DNA from: BJHL01 sp040378885
GTDB lineage: Bacteria > Planctomycetota > Phycisphaerae > Phycisphaerales > UBA1924
NCBI GenBank assembly: GCA_046316615.1
Contig: JBKDAN010000038.1
Location: forward strand, 1-64,000
Length of the DNA stretch: 64,000 bases
Direction of reading: 5' to 3'
Position numbers and translations under genes: made by a program. Positions 52,437 to 62,600 of this stretch are shown piece by piece (the first letter of the stretch is position 1; the number at the start of each line of letters is the position of its first letter). The notes below the pieces were generated by a model. The model did no database searches. It was given only the letters and a program-made list of their open reading frames with translations, and was not told where the DNA came from.

Positions 52437-54143
52437 ATGCACAAGCATGCGTCCATCCTGCTACTGGCGAGCGTCTGCGGACTGCCGATGGCCGCTTGCC
52501 AATCGACCGCGCTGCGACGCGATGTCGCGATCATGGCGGATCGAGGCGAGTATGGTCGCGCCGCAGGACTGCTGCAGCAAGACGTGACCGACGACATGAG
52601 CAACAAGGACTATCTGCTTACGCGGATGCGACTGCTGCTCATGGCACTGGCGGACGGCCAGCCGGACGCGGCGGAAGAGACAGCCAATCAGCTCTTCTCG
52701 CTGCTGCGCACGCAAGGCATCAACGAAGATCGCACCGTTGCGAGTGTTGTGCTCTATGAAGGCGTGCGGATCTGGAAAGGTGAGCCCTTTGAGCAGGCGC
52801 TGGGCTTTCACTACGTTGCGATGCAGAAGGCGCTGCGTGGCGAGTGGGACAATGCCCGCGCTGCGAGCAGCAGCAGCCTGTTCCTGCTGAGAGACTTCGC
52901 GCAAGCGGTCGGCAAGCCTGAGCCCACAACGCTCGAAGTGGCGGAGGCCGCCGCGAAAGCTGACGCGAAGAAGCCGGGCCAGGGCGACGCGCTTATCGAC
53001 AATGGGTACGTCACGTCGCAGAGTGACTTCGCGCTGGGCTATCTGATGAACGCCGCGGCGAACATCGCTGTCTCGCGCCCTGAAGAAGCCAGCGACAACC
53101 TGACTGCGGCGGTGCGTGCGAACGAAGCGGTGAAGGACATCGCTGAAACGATGCGCAGCGGCGCGTTCAACACGTTGCTCATCGTGGACGCGGGACGCGG
53201 ACCCGCGAAGGTCGCCACAGGCAACGACGGAGCGATTGCTGAATGGAAAGCTCGCACGCCCAGCGATGACCGCAAGGTGCTCGTCAGCGTGAATGGCGAG
53301 AGCGTGGGCGCGTTCCCGTTCGCGCAGGACATCAACGCGATGGCGCGAAGCCATCGCTGGCGCAACCTCGAAGATGTGCGGACGATCAAGAGCGCGATTG
53401 GCGATGGTCTCATGATTGGCGGCGGAGCGGTGCTGCTGGGAAGTGACCGCAAGAACTCCGATGCCATGTGGGTCGGTGCGGGTCTGCTTGCACTCGGCGC
53501 ACTGATGAAGGCCGGCAGCGCGGCTGATACGCGGCATGCGGAACTGCTGCCGCAGCGCGTCTTCGTCGTGCCGCTGCTGCTTGCGGAAGGTTCGCACACG
53601 CTGCGCATCGGGATTGAGAGCTCATCGCGAGCCGGGTTGACGCTTGTCAACGTGCCGGGGCCCAAGTCGTTGAGCGAAGGGGGCCAGCGGGTGCGCCTGC
53701 TGTACGCGAAGCTGGCACCCAGCGAAGCTGTTGGGGCGTGGGAAGCCGCGACCAGCGTTGCTGTCGCGAACGACACGTGGAAGGAACGCGTCGAAGGCGA
53801 CAATCTGCCGTACATCTTTGGCGGTGCATGCGTTCGCACCCCCACGCCTGCCGTGCTCGATCAGTATCACGCCGCGGGCAATCTTGTCGGCATGACGCCC
53901 GTCGATCTGATGAACCTGTACCGTGCCGAAGGCATCACCTTCACGGTTGAAGAACAACAAGGTCGCTTTGTCACGCACGTGCTGGAAGGCGGCACGTCGA
54001 TGGTTGCGCCCAAGCCGGGCAGCAGCGGCTATCAGCGGCTGTTCACGCAGCGTCGCGGGCGGTACACGCCGCGAAGTGAAGAGCTCAAGGCGGCGATGGA
54101 ACGGGAAGGCTCAAAGGCTCGCGGAAACGAAGGCACAAAGTGA
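52437..54143 (+). CDS. COG3014-like lipoprotein with TPR-type repeats
   Basis: The protein has 568 residues with lipobox MAAC at residues ~18-21. Residues ~25-280 are helical TPR-like repeats (RGEYGRAAGLLQQD, KGEPFEQALGFHYVAMQKAL), the arrangement of COG3014 proteins often found beside lpoB/ycfL. A hydrophobic glycine-rich segment (IGGGAVLLGS) lies near residue 325, followed by a ~200-residue beta-rich domain. No Shine-Dalgarno is evident before the ATG. The role is unknown, but the neighbours argue for the outer envelope and peptidoglycan. Confidence 0.65.
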   Translation: MHKHASILLLASVCGLPMAACQSTALRRDVAIMADRGEYGRAAGLLQQDVTDDMSNKDYLLTRMRLLLMALADGQPDAAEETANQLFSLLRTQGINEDRTVASVVLYEGVRIWKGEPFEQALGFHYVAMQKALRGEWDNARAASSSSLFLLRDFAQAVGKPEPTTLEVAEAAAKADAKKPGQGDALIDNGYVTSQSDFALGYLMNAAANIAVSRPEEASDNLTAAVRANEAVKDIAETMRSGAFNTLLIVDAGRGPAKVATGNDGAIAEWKARTPSDDRKVLVSVNGESVGAFPFAQDINAMARSHRWRNLEDVRTIKSAIGDGLMIGGGAVLLGSDRKNSDAMWVGAGLLALGALMKAGSAADTRHAELLPQRVFVVPLLLAEGSHTLRIGIESSSRAGLTLVNVPGPKSLSEGGQRVRLLYAKLAPSEAVGAWEAATSVAVANDTWKERVEGDNLPYIFGGACVRTPTPAVLDQYHAAGNLVGMTPVDLMNLYRAEGITFTVEEQQGRFVTHVLEGGTSMVAPKPGSSGYQRLFTQRRGRYTPRSEELKAAMEREGSKARGNEGTK

Positions 54144-54165
54144 AAGACATTCATAAGGAGTTTGT

Positions 54166-54582
54166 ATGAAGACGCGTTTGTTGGTCGGTGTGATGATGGT
54201 GGTCGGCGGCGCGCTCGCGATGAGCGGGTGCGACACGGTGAAGGCTCCGTACCGCCCCGTGCCTGATCAACTGGGTGGCAACTACCCGCAGATCACGGTG
54301 TCGGGCGAGCTGGCTGGGTTCATTGAGACCGCGGCGCCCGTCGTGGAGAAGAGCGACGTGCTGAAGGTGACGGTGCCTGTGCGTCTGCGCAGCGATCCGG
54401 GCTATAGCAGCAACATTCAGTATCGCTTTCTGTTCCTCAACGCCAACGGTGCACCCGCTCGCGGCGGCGACATGAGCTGGCGCTTTATGAATCTGCCGCC
54501 GCGTGATCAGCGCTTCCTGGCTGGCAACAGCATGGACAGCGATGCGACGGATTGGCGCTGTGAGATTCGTCTTGCGCGGTGA
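54166..54582 (+). CDS. YcfL-like (DUF1425) lipoprotein
   Basis: The protein has 138 residues with lipobox MSGC near residue 22. The single domain reads as DUF1425/YcfL: YPQITVSGELAGFI, then VLKVTVPVRLRS, IQYRFLFLNANGAPARG and a MDSDATDWRCEIRLAR end. YcfL is encoded next to lpoB in enterobacteria, so its co-location here with two LpoB-like genes and a COG3014-like gene repeats a known association. The start is preceded by AAGGAG. About 115 bases to the next gene include GCGAAGACGCGAAG, a local near-repeat. Confidence 0.8.
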   Translation: MKTRLLVGVMMVVGGALAMSGCDTVKAPYRPVPDQLGGNYPQITVSGELAGFIETAAPVVEKSDVLKVTVPVRLRSDPGYSSNIQYRFLFLNANGAPARGGDMSWRFMNLPPRDQRFLAGNSMDSDATDWRCEIRLAR

Positions 54583-54698
54583 GATGCTCATCGCGAAGAC
54601 GCGAAGATCGCAAAGAAGAGATAGCGTGAACTGCGTGGGGTCTTGGGCGTCTCACTGATGGGATACATGCGGCGAAGTGCCGCAGTCTGGAGATAGTC

Positions 54699-56375
54699 AT
54701 GTTTTCGGCGTTTGTGTCTGGTCGTGGATTGGTTGCTCGCACGTTTGCGATGTCACTGGTGGTGTGCGCAGGGCAGGCGATGGCACAGGATCGCAAGCCG
54801 TTGCCTCCCGAGCCGGTGCGCGACAGTGATCCGGCGACGGAGCGGCTGGCCAACATCGACGGCTTCCGCGATGCGTACGCACGTGCGGGCTCCCCTCGAC
54901 TGCTCATCACCGTCGATAGCGATGCCAGCGGCCGCGGCGCGATTGGTTCGCGTGATGTTGCCGAGCGTCTGGGCTTCCGGCTTGAAGACTTGTTGGGTGA
55001 TCCGGAAGTGACGATCATCAGCCCAGCAGCGGCGCAGTTGCGTGAAAATCGCCAGCGCGAAGCGCTTGCACGCAACGACGAGTTCGCAGCAGCGCGGATG
55101 CTGGGCGCAGACACCAACGCTGACATGGTGCTGCTGGTGCGCGTGGGTGAGCGTGCAGGCGACGGCTTCCGCGCGTCGTACACGCTGACCGACCTGCGCC
55201 AAGGCACAACGCTGGGCCGCTTCAGTTGGGACATGACGCCCGACCCGCAGACAGGCCAGTTCGACAACTACCGCGTCAGTGAGTACGCGCGGGCAATCGG
55301 CCGCCGCATCGCCAAACAGTTCGGTGAAGCGTTCCCCGAAGGTTGCAGCGGCACGCTGAGCCGCTACAGCGTGCGTGTGGTGGGCGAGTACGAAGACGAT
55401 GATCTGAGCGCGTTGCGCGATGCGCTGAACAACAGCGCAGGCGTGCGGCAGGGCAGTGTGCGCGTACGCAGCCAGGAGCAGAGCAGCGCCGATCAATTGA
55501 CGACGCTGGATCTGTTCGCGACCGGCGACATGCTGTCGGTGCGCAGCGCGCTGCGCAGTGCGGTGCGTGACCAACTCTCGATGACCGCGGATGTGCTCGA
55601 TGCCCGCGACATGAGCGTGACCGTGCGTCTTGCGCCGCTCGCGCTTGATACCCGCCAGCGAGCGTTGGCGGGCGGGCCCACCACTTCCCGCAACAGCAGC
55701 GAACGCGCCACGCTGGCCGACAATTACGCAAAGGCCGGCAAGCCCAGCATCGCGGTGCTCATCAACCGCGCCACGGTGGACCTGCCCGACACGCGCGTCA
55801 GTACTGGCAGTGATGCGACCACCAACCCCGTGCAATCGGGCGACGGTACCAACATCATCATCGGTGATCGCGTCGGCCTGGGCGCCAATCGCATCGATCC
55901 GATCGTGGGCGACATCATCCGCGATGAACTCACGGATCGTCGCGCCGAGCGACTGGAGCAAGGCGAAGTTGATCTGCGGCAGATCGAGAACCGCATGATC
56001 GAACGGCTGAGCAGCTTGGGCTTCAACCTCAAGGATGCAGCCGCAGCCCAAGCCGCGATGCGCGGCACAGGCGCACTCGATGGCAAGCCATGGACCGACC
56101 GCGAGTTCGCGGCGACGCTGGCGAACGAGGCCAAGGCCGACATCGTCGTCTCGGGTGTGGCTCGCGTGGTTCGCACGCGCGGCGGCGGGTTGCCGCTGAC
56201 GATCGAAGTCACCGTTCGTGCGGTCCGCACGAGCGACAACGCCATCCTCGCCGCGGCGAGCAGCCAGAAGACGTTGACGGCGGCGGGCGCAACGCTCGAC
56301 CAGGCGCTCGACGACCTGACCGCTGAAGCGACCGGCAAGCTTGTGGCGGGCATGAGCAACGCCTGGGCTCGCTGA
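54699..56375 (+). CDS. Exported protein with two related LpoB/TolB-like halves
   Basis: The 558-residue product has a signal peptide at ~1-30 (ends AMAQ). The two halves share a pattern: AYARAGSPRLLITVDSD with RLGFRLEDLL in the first half and NYAKAGKPSIAVLINRA with SLGFNLKDAAAAQAAM in the second. Both start with a strand after a Y-A-x-A-G-x-P motif and carry a nucleotide-free Rossmann-like TolB/LpoB fold. Residues ~240-370 form a linking domain. It follows the YcfL-like gene and is followed by a terminator, so it closes the cluster. Assembly partner or regulator of a wall enzyme is inference. Confidence 0.68.
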   Translation: MFSAFVSGRGLVARTFAMSLVVCAGQAMAQDRKPLPPEPVRDSDPATERLANIDGFRDAYARAGSPRLLITVDSDASGRGAIGSRDVAERLGFRLEDLLGDPEVTIISPAAAQLRENRQREALARNDEFAAARMLGADTNADMVLLVRVGERAGDGFRASYTLTDLRQGTTLGRFSWDMTPDPQTGQFDNYRVSEYARAIGRRIAKQFGEAFPEGCSGTLSRYSVRVVGEYEDDDLSALRDALNNSAGVRQGSVRVRSQEQSSADQLTTLDLFATGDMLSVRSALRSAVRDQLSMTADVLDARDMSVTVRLAPLALDTRQRALAGGPTTSRNSSERATLADNYAKAGKPSIAVLINRATVDLPDTRVSTGSDATTNPVQSGDGTNIIIGDRVGLGANRIDPIVGDIIRDELTDRRAERLEQGEVDLRQIENRMIERLSSLGFNLKDAAAAQAAMRGTGALDGKPWTDREFAATLANEAKADIVVSGVARVVRTRGGGLPLTIEVTVRAVRTSDNAILAAASSQKTLTAAGATLDQALDDLTAEATGKLVAGMSNAWAR

Positions 56376-56441
56376 TTCGTCGATGGCTGCCCGCGACCGG
56401 ACGGCCGTGATTCAAAGCATGAGCGAACCCGCAATCAGTTC

Positions 56442-56473
56442 AACACGCGGCACAGATGTGCCGCGTGTTTTTC
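56442..56473 (+). terminator. Rho-independent terminator closing the Lpo-like cluster
   Basis: AACACGCGGCAC (56442-56453) pairs perfectly over 12 bp with GTGCCGCGTGTT (56458-56469) on loop AGAT, followed by TTTTTC. It lies 66 bases after the stop and inside the upstream extension of the OPT frame, which supports the later OPT start. Confidence 0.92.
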
Positions 56474-56535
56474 ATTGGAGACGTCGGCGCGTGCTGACAT
56501 CCTCCCGCTTGTTCCCGCACGGCCCACCAACAGAC

Positions 56536-56564
56536 TTGCATATTCCCGATATACCGAGTATCTT
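56536..56564 (+). promoter_or_regulatory. Sigma-70-type promoter of the OPT transporter gene
   Basis: TTGCAT (56536-56541) and TATCTT (56559-56564) have a 17-base spacer, about 70 bases before the chosen start at 56635. It lies just downstream of a strong terminator, as expected for a new transcription unit. Confidence 0.6.
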
Positions 56565-56634
56565 GTACGACTTCTCACCACCCAGTGAGATCGCCGGCAG
56601 GGAGATGTTTGGTCGGCGAATGTGGAGCACGTGC

Positions 56635-58695
56635 ATGGCTGGCCCAGGACCGACGTCGGAAACCGCCGCTCAAACTACCAGCCCGTTTGGGCCTGGCGTG
56701 CCCCCGCTGCCGGAGAACGCGACGCCGGAGCAGAAGGACGAGCACTGGTACAAGCACGTGTACCAGGGCGACAAGATGCCGCAGCTCACGCTGCGTGCGG
56801 TGCTCACTGGCGGCATCCTGGGCATGCTGCTGGCAGCCAGCAACCTGTACACGACTCTCAACATCGGCTGGGCATTCGGCGTGGCGATCACGGCGAGCGT
56901 CATCAGCTATGTCTTCTGGTCGATCGTCACGCCCCTGCTTGGGCTGCGGAAGATGACGATTCTCGAAACCAACTGCATGGCGAGCACTGCCAGCAGCGCG
57001 GGGTATAGCACCGGCTCGACGATTGCGACGATGTTCGGCGCGCTGGTGTTGCAATACGCGATTCCAGAAGGCAAGACCGCCGAAACAGTGCACACGTGGG
57101 AAATCCACCCCGCGTGGCTGGTTGTGTCGTTCACGCTGCTCACGGGCCTCATGGGCGTCTTCCTCGCGATTCCCATGAAGCAGCAGATGATCAATCACGA
57201 GCAACTGGCCTTCCCCAGCGGCATCGCTGCTGCGGAAACGCTCCGGAGCTTGTACAGCGAGAGTAAAGAAGCGGCTCGCAAGGCGTGGGTGCTGGTCATT
57301 GGTCTGGGCATCGGCGCGGTCATTGCCTTGCTCCGCACCGGCGCGGGTACGTTCACTTTCCTCGACAAAGTGTGGAACGCCCTGGGCAATGTGCTGCCTT
57401 GGATGATGTCGCCAGTTGATCCCAACGACCCAAGCAAGGGCACGCAGCTCAGCGGCGCGCCCATTCCGGAGATGCTGCCCCACGGCGGCTTCCACAAGGT
57501 GCAGGGCAAGGAAGTGGTGGGTTACGGCGTTGACACCAGCGTGCTGCTCATCGCGGCTGGCATGATCGTGGGCCTGCGTGTCAGCCTGTCGATGCTGCTT
57601 GGCTCCATCATTCTGTACATGTGGCTGGGGCCCATGCTCGCGGAAATGGACGCGAACCACGTCGGCAATCCCGCATATGTCCGCTCGATTGACATCGTCG
57701 CTGGCGGCACGATGCTGCACTTCCCGCGGTGGGGCTTGTGGGGCGGCACGGCTCTCATGGTTATGGCGAGCCTGACAGCGCTCGCCTTCCAATGGAAGAC
57801 CATCGTGCGTGCGTTCATGCCCGACAAAGGCGACTCGGGCGTTTCCGCCTCTTCCGCCAGCGCCATGGCGAAGATCGAAGTGCCATTCATGTGGATGGTC
57901 ATCGGCATGGTGCCCATCACCATCGGCATGCTGATCATCCAGGTCATTGCGTTCGATATCGCGTGGTGGGCAGGCCTCATCGCTATCGCCATGAGCTTTG
58001 TGCTCAGTCTGGTGGCAAGCCGTGCAACCGGCGAAACCGACACCACACCCATCGGCGCGATGGGCAAGGTCATGCAGCTTCTCTTCGCGCTGCTCAAGCC
58101 CGGCCAGATGACGCCCAATCTCGCCAGCGCGGGCATCGCCGCCAACAGCGCCAGCAGCTGCGCTGACCTGCTGACTGACCTCAAGATCGGCTACCTGCTG
58201 GGCGCCAATCCGCGTCGCCAGTTCCTCGCGCAGTTCTTCGGCGTCTTCTTCGGCACGCTGGCCATCGTGCCCATCTGGTACCTCATGGTTCCCACGCGTG
58301 CGGCACTTGAGAAACTGCCCGCACCGGCCACGCAGACATGGTCCAAGGTCGCCGAAGTGCTCACCAAGGGCCTCAGCTCACTGCCTGAATCCGCCAAGAT
58401 CGCCATTTTGGTCGGCGCAGGCATCGGTGTGCTGCTGCCCATCATCGAGCGACTGCTGCCCGCGAACGCGCGCAAGTACATGCCCAGCGCAACGGGCCTG
58501 GGCCTTGCCTTCATGCTTCCCTTCTACAACTCGCTCGCGTTCGTGATCGGCGCGATCGTCTCGTGGGTGTGGAGCAAGCTGGGCAAGCTCTCGCACGAGC
58601 AGTTCAACGTGCCCCTTGCTAGTGGTTTGGTGGCGGGCGAAAGTCTGATCGCTGCGTTTGTCGCCATGCTCGCAACCGCACTGGGCCTGATGTGA
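56635..58695 (+). CDS. OPT-family oligopeptide/metal-chelate transporter
   Basis: The ATG at 56635 (GGAG upstream) is preferred over the longer frame from 56383, which would run through a terminator and a promoter; ATGs at 56605 and 56620 are also possible. The 686-residue product has about 14 membrane segments, beginning with LRAVLTGGILGMLLAASNLY and TTLNIGWAFGVAITASVISY. Also present are NHEQLAFPSGIAAAETLRSLY, an intracellular loop typical of OPT proteins, and AGIAANSASSCADLLTDLK, which matches the conserved second-half core. The family carries small peptides or iron-chelate complexes across the inner membrane. The substrate is unknown. Confidence 0.9.
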   Translation: MAGPGPTSETAAQTTSPFGPGVPPLPENATPEQKDEHWYKHVYQGDKMPQLTLRAVLTGGILGMLLAASNLYTTLNIGWAFGVAITASVISYVFWSIVTPLLGLRKMTILETNCMASTASSAGYSTGSTIATMFGALVLQYAIPEGKTAETVHTWEIHPAWLVVSFTLLTGLMGVFLAIPMKQQMINHEQLAFPSGIAAAETLRSLYSESKEAARKAWVLVIGLGIGAVIALLRTGAGTFTFLDKVWNALGNVLPWMMSPVDPNDPSKGTQLSGAPIPEMLPHGGFHKVQGKEVVGYGVDTSVLLIAAGMIVGLRVSLSMLLGSIILYMWLGPMLAEMDANHVGNPAYVRSIDIVAGGTMLHFPRWGLWGGTALMVMASLTALAFQWKTIVRAFMPDKGDSGVSASSASAMAKIEVPFMWMVIGMVPITIGMLIIQVIAFDIAWWAGLIAIAMSFVLSLVASRATGETDTTPIGAMGKVMQLLFALLKPGQMTPNLASAGIAANSASSCADLLTDLKIGYLLGANPRRQFLAQFFGVFFGTLAIVPIWYLMVPTRAALEKLPAPATQTWSKVAEVLTKGLSSLPESAKIAILVGAGIGVLLPIIERLLPANARKYMPSATGLGLAFMLPFYNSLAFVIGAIVSWVWSKLGKLSHEQFNVPLASGLVAGESLIAAFVAMLATALGLM

Positions 58696-58729
58696 GGCGG
58701 CACGCCTTAAGCGTGCCCTATGCTGGGCC

Positions 58730-59506
58730 ATGACATGCTCCACGGCTGGCTCGTCGCGCGCTCCGTCTTCGGTACGTTTCGATATCGTCATCAGCGATAT
58801 CGACGGCTGCATGGCGCCGGAGTCCGCCGGGCCCATGAATCCACTGAAACTGGCCCACGTGGCGGCGTACAACCTTGCGGCAGAGCAACAACGCGACCGG
58901 CCCGTTGTGACGCTCTGCTCAGGCCGGCCACAGCCATACGGCGAAGCTCTCAGCCGCATGATTGCCAACGTCAGCGTGCCCATCATCTGCGAGATGGGCG
59001 TGTGGCTTTACGACCCGCGCGATAACGCGTTTCTGTTTGATCCGGCGATCACCCGCGAGCAGATGAGCCGCATGCACGCATGCGAAGCGTGGATTCGCGA
59101 AACACTGTGCCCCAAGGGCGTGGTGATTCAACCCGGCAAGACCGCCAGTGTTTCGCTCTGGCACAAAGACACAAGCTACTTGATGAGCCTCAAGCCGATG
59201 ATCATCGAGAAGATCGCGAGCGAAGGCTGGGACATGCGCGTCGCCAACACCGTGGCGTGGATCAACATCGAACTGCAGCACGTCAGTAAGGCCTCGGGCA
59301 TCTCGCGATTGCTGAAGATGACCGGCACGCCCAAGCAGCGCCTCGCGGGCATCGGCGACACGATGGGCGACATGGCCATTCGCGAAGCGGTCTCGTTCTT
59401 TGCGTGCCCCGCAAACGCCGACCCGAAGCTCAAGACATACGCCGATTACGTGTCGCCTCATGAAGACGTCGACGGCGTGCTTGATATTCTCGAGCGACTG
59501 CGCTGA
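58730..59506 (+). CDS. HAD-superfamily phosphatase (type IIB / SPP-like)
   Basis: The 258-residue product carries HAD motif I as IVISDIDGCMAPE (nucleophile aspartate and acid/base aspartate), motif II as TLCSGR, a cap with IICEMGVW, then motif III lysine near GTPKQRLAGIG and motif IV as GDTMGDMAIREAV. This order fits the IIB class, which includes sucrose-phosphate phosphatase and mannosylglycerate phosphatase. The substrate is not determined. It follows the OPT gene by 34 bases; an intervening 7-bp inverted repeat (GGCACGC/GCGTGCC, 58699-58717) lacks a T-run. Confidence 0.85.
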   Translation: MTCSTAGSSRAPSSVRFDIVISDIDGCMAPESAGPMNPLKLAHVAAYNLAAEQQRDRPVVTLCSGRPQPYGEALSRMIANVSVPIICEMGVWLYDPRDNAFLFDPAITREQMSRMHACEAWIRETLCPKGVVIQPGKTASVSLWHKDTSYLMSLKPMIIEKIASEGWDMRVANTVAWINIELQHVSKASGISRLLKMTGTPKQRLAGIGDTMGDMAIREAVSFFACPANADPKLKTYADYVSPHEDVDGVLDILERLR

Positions 59507-59544
59507 ACCGACCGCAGCACCACCATCTGCAAATTGCCCGTTCC

Positions 59545-59591
59545 AAAAAAACCCCACGCCAGGCGCGTGTGTGGCGATCGCCCGGCGTGGG
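59545..59591 (-). terminator. Terminator of the filamentous-haemagglutinin-like gene (minus strand)
   Basis: On the minus strand CCCACGCC (59591-59584) pairs with GGCGTGGG (59560-59553) over 8 bp and is followed by GTTTTTTTGG. It sits about 50 bases past the stop at 59643. Confidence 0.85.
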
Positions 59592-59642
59592 TATGTGTAG
59601 CAGGTTTTTCGGTCGGATGCGTCATCGGCAATTCATGCCGAA

Positions 59643-62600
59643 TCACTGCACATATAGCTTCTCAGCGTTCACATCCGCATTTCCAGCGGCATTCCGCGTC
59701 AGCAAGGTGCGCGTACCAGAGAAGAAGTTGCCCGGTCCCGTCAGCAGAATGGCCGCACCACCATCATTCTGCGTCGTCGCAGAGAGATTTACGCCGCGCA
59801 GACGACGATTCTGCGTGATGGCTCCGGCCGAGGTGATCGCGACGTTCCCCGTCGAGATCAGTCCGTCGGTGTCGTCAAGCTGCGTGATCTGCAGAGCGCC
59901 GTTGGTCCGCACCGTGACGTTGCCCGCGTTACCGGCGAGCGAAGTGAACGTGTTGTTGTTCTGGTTCAGCGTGTAGTTACCCGCGCCCAGCAATCGCAGG
60001 CTCGCTGCGCTGATGCCGTTGGAGTTTTGCGAGACATTCCCCAGCGACCGGATCGTGACCATACCCAGCGTGCGAACCTGCCCGAGCTGGAACGAGAGCG
60101 TTGAGCCCCAGTCCACGTTGCCGGCTGCGGTGGTTGATGTGTTGCCGTCAAACACCTGCAGATTGATGACCGATGCGCCGCCGCCGCTGGCTGCGCGGTT
60201 GTTGAGATCGCCCAGCGAGATACTGCCCTGGCCGCCGCTCGCACGCGTCGTCGCCGTGAGCGTGCCGCCCACCGTGAGCGGTCGCGTCTGCGAGATGCTG
60301 CCGAACGCGGTCAGCGTGGTGTTGTTGGTCACATTCAGACCGCTGGTTGCGCCAAGCTGACCGATCAGCAGCGAGGAACCAGTCGTCACGAACACCGTGC
60401 CCGTGCTGCCCGCGAGCACGGGGAAGCGGTTATCAATTCGAGTGAAAACGTAGCCACCCGTCCCGAACAGTCGCATGCCGCCAGCAGCGACAATCGGCAG
60501 CGGCGAACCAAGCTGGTTGACCGACCCTTCCGCTTGCAGAATGAGCTGCTCGTTGGTCAATGCGCCTTGGACGGAGAAGCCGTCCGCATCGCGATAGACA
60601 ATGCGTCCCGAACCGATGCCCGTGTTCGTGCGGTTGTTGCTCTGCACGTTGATGTTGGCGAAGTTGTTGCCCGGGTGATTGAACAGGATCTGCGTGAAGC
60701 TGTCACTGAGCGTGCGGGCAACGAGCAGGTCTCCTGACGCCGGCTGCGACTGCGTGATGCTGCCCGAGTTGATGATGCGAAGGAAGTTGCCCGCGCCAAC
60801 ACTGATGCCGTTCGCGCCGTTGATTGACGCGATCTCCAAGTTGATCGTGTTCGTGAGGTTCACGCTGCCATTGACCGTGCCAGCCAGCCGCGAGAACGCG
60901 TTGTCGGCGCGATCGAATGTCCACGTGCCGCTGGAGCCACTCAACATGACACCGCTCGCGACCAGGCCGGCGTTGCCGCCAGTCTGATTGACATTGCCCG
61001 TCGCTTGCAGATAGATGTCCGACCCGGTGGTCATCCGCATGAGGCTGAAGCCATCCGCATCGCGGTATGCGATGGGTGCGAAGCCCACCGCGCCGCCGGC
61101 CGTCCGTGATTCGATTGTCAACCGCGAGAAGTTGTTGTTGGGGTTCTCCAGCGTGATGAACGAGTCGTCGTCACTCACGACGCGAAGCACCAACTGATCA
61201 CCTCGCACTCGCTCGGATTGCGAAATAGAACCGGTCGTCACGACCCGCAGGAAGTTGTTCGTGCCGTCGGTGATGAAGCCCGAGCCGCCGTCGATGCCTG
61301 TGCCAAAGCTGATGTTGCCTGTGTTCTGCAGATTGAGCGAGAACGCTTCACCAGCAATCGTGGGCACCACATTCCGCGCATCGGTCAGCGTCCATTGCCC
61401 CGAGCCCAGCAGCGTGAGCGCACCGCCGACGATGAGACCCGAGTTGGCGTTGGTCTGATTGACCGGCCCGTTGGAGCTCAATCGCATAGATCCGCCGCTG
61501 CGCAGACGCAGGATCGAGAAGCCGTCAGTGTCGTTGAAGCGAATGTTCTGAGCGCCCAGATTCGCCCCGCTCGCGCCCAGCGACTCAATCGTCAGCAGGT
61601 TCACGTCGTTGCCGGCAAGAGCAAGATTGATCTCCGCCGCGCCGTTGGAGAGCGATCGCACAATGAGATGGTCCGCGATGACAGGCTCAGCCTGCAAGAC
61701 ACTGTTGCTGGAGATAAGCCGAGCGAAGCCGCTCATGAGGACGCCTGGCTGCCCGAGCACGTTCTCAATATTGATCGTGTTCGTCGAGAAGACGTTGGCA
61801 TTCAAACCGCTCACGGCGAAGTTGTAGAAGTTGTTGGTACTGCTTGTCAGCGTGAGCGAACCATTGGTGCTGGCGTAGGCAAAGCCGACGGCGGTAACGG
61901 CGGTGCCCCCGCCCTGTGTCACATCGCCCGGCGACTGAATGCGCACGCTGCCTGCGGTATCGATGCCGTTGAGCAGCAGTCCGTTGGCTTCCGCGAAGTT
62001 GAGGCTGGCAGGCCCCTGAGAGTTGCCAGAGGCGTTGCGGCTGTTGAACGTCAATTCGCGCACGAGGTTGGTGCTATTGAGCAGCGTGTGCGTAATGGTG
62101 CTGTTGGAACGCGAGGTGAGGCTGAGCGTGTCGGCGACGATGGGGCCGCTTTGCGTCATGACACCCTGCACGGTGACTGCGGCACTCGCGGCGGTGGAGA
62201 TACCGGCAATGTCAAGATTGGCGTTATTGGTGAAGGAGAGAGAGCCGATGCCGACTGTCGCGCTCTGTCCGACGCGCGAGCGGAGGTCCACGACGCCGAC
62301 TTCGTTGCTGATATTGGTGAGCGCGACGCCGCCGCTGCGGGCGGTGGCAGTGAGCGACGGCGCGACGATGCCGTGGTTCTGCAGGATCGTGCCGAAATCG
62401 AGCGTCATACTGCCCGTGGAGCGAAGCACATTGACGCCGGCGATCTGATCGATGGTGACAGCGCCCGTGCCGCGGATATCCGCGGTGTCGAGCATGTTGC
62501 CCGCGAGTTTGGCGATCGAGTTTCCGGTACGCGTCAGCGTGACCGGTCCGCTGGTGGTAATGAGCAATTCATCCACGCTGAGATCAGCCGACTGTGTGAT

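Noticed and set aside
54753..56051. A 432-residue minus-strand frame opposite the doubled Lpo-like gene
   Set aside because: No domain pattern; the plus-strand gene has a signal peptide and repeated halves.
56383..56634. The upstream extension of the OPT transporter frame
   Set aside because: It would run through a 12-bp terminator and the -35/-10 promoter; the peptide lacks membrane or OPT character.
58699..58717. GGCACGC/GCGTGCC inverted repeat after the OPT gene as a terminator
   Set aside because: No T-run follows and the HAD gene starts 13 bases on; too weak to call.
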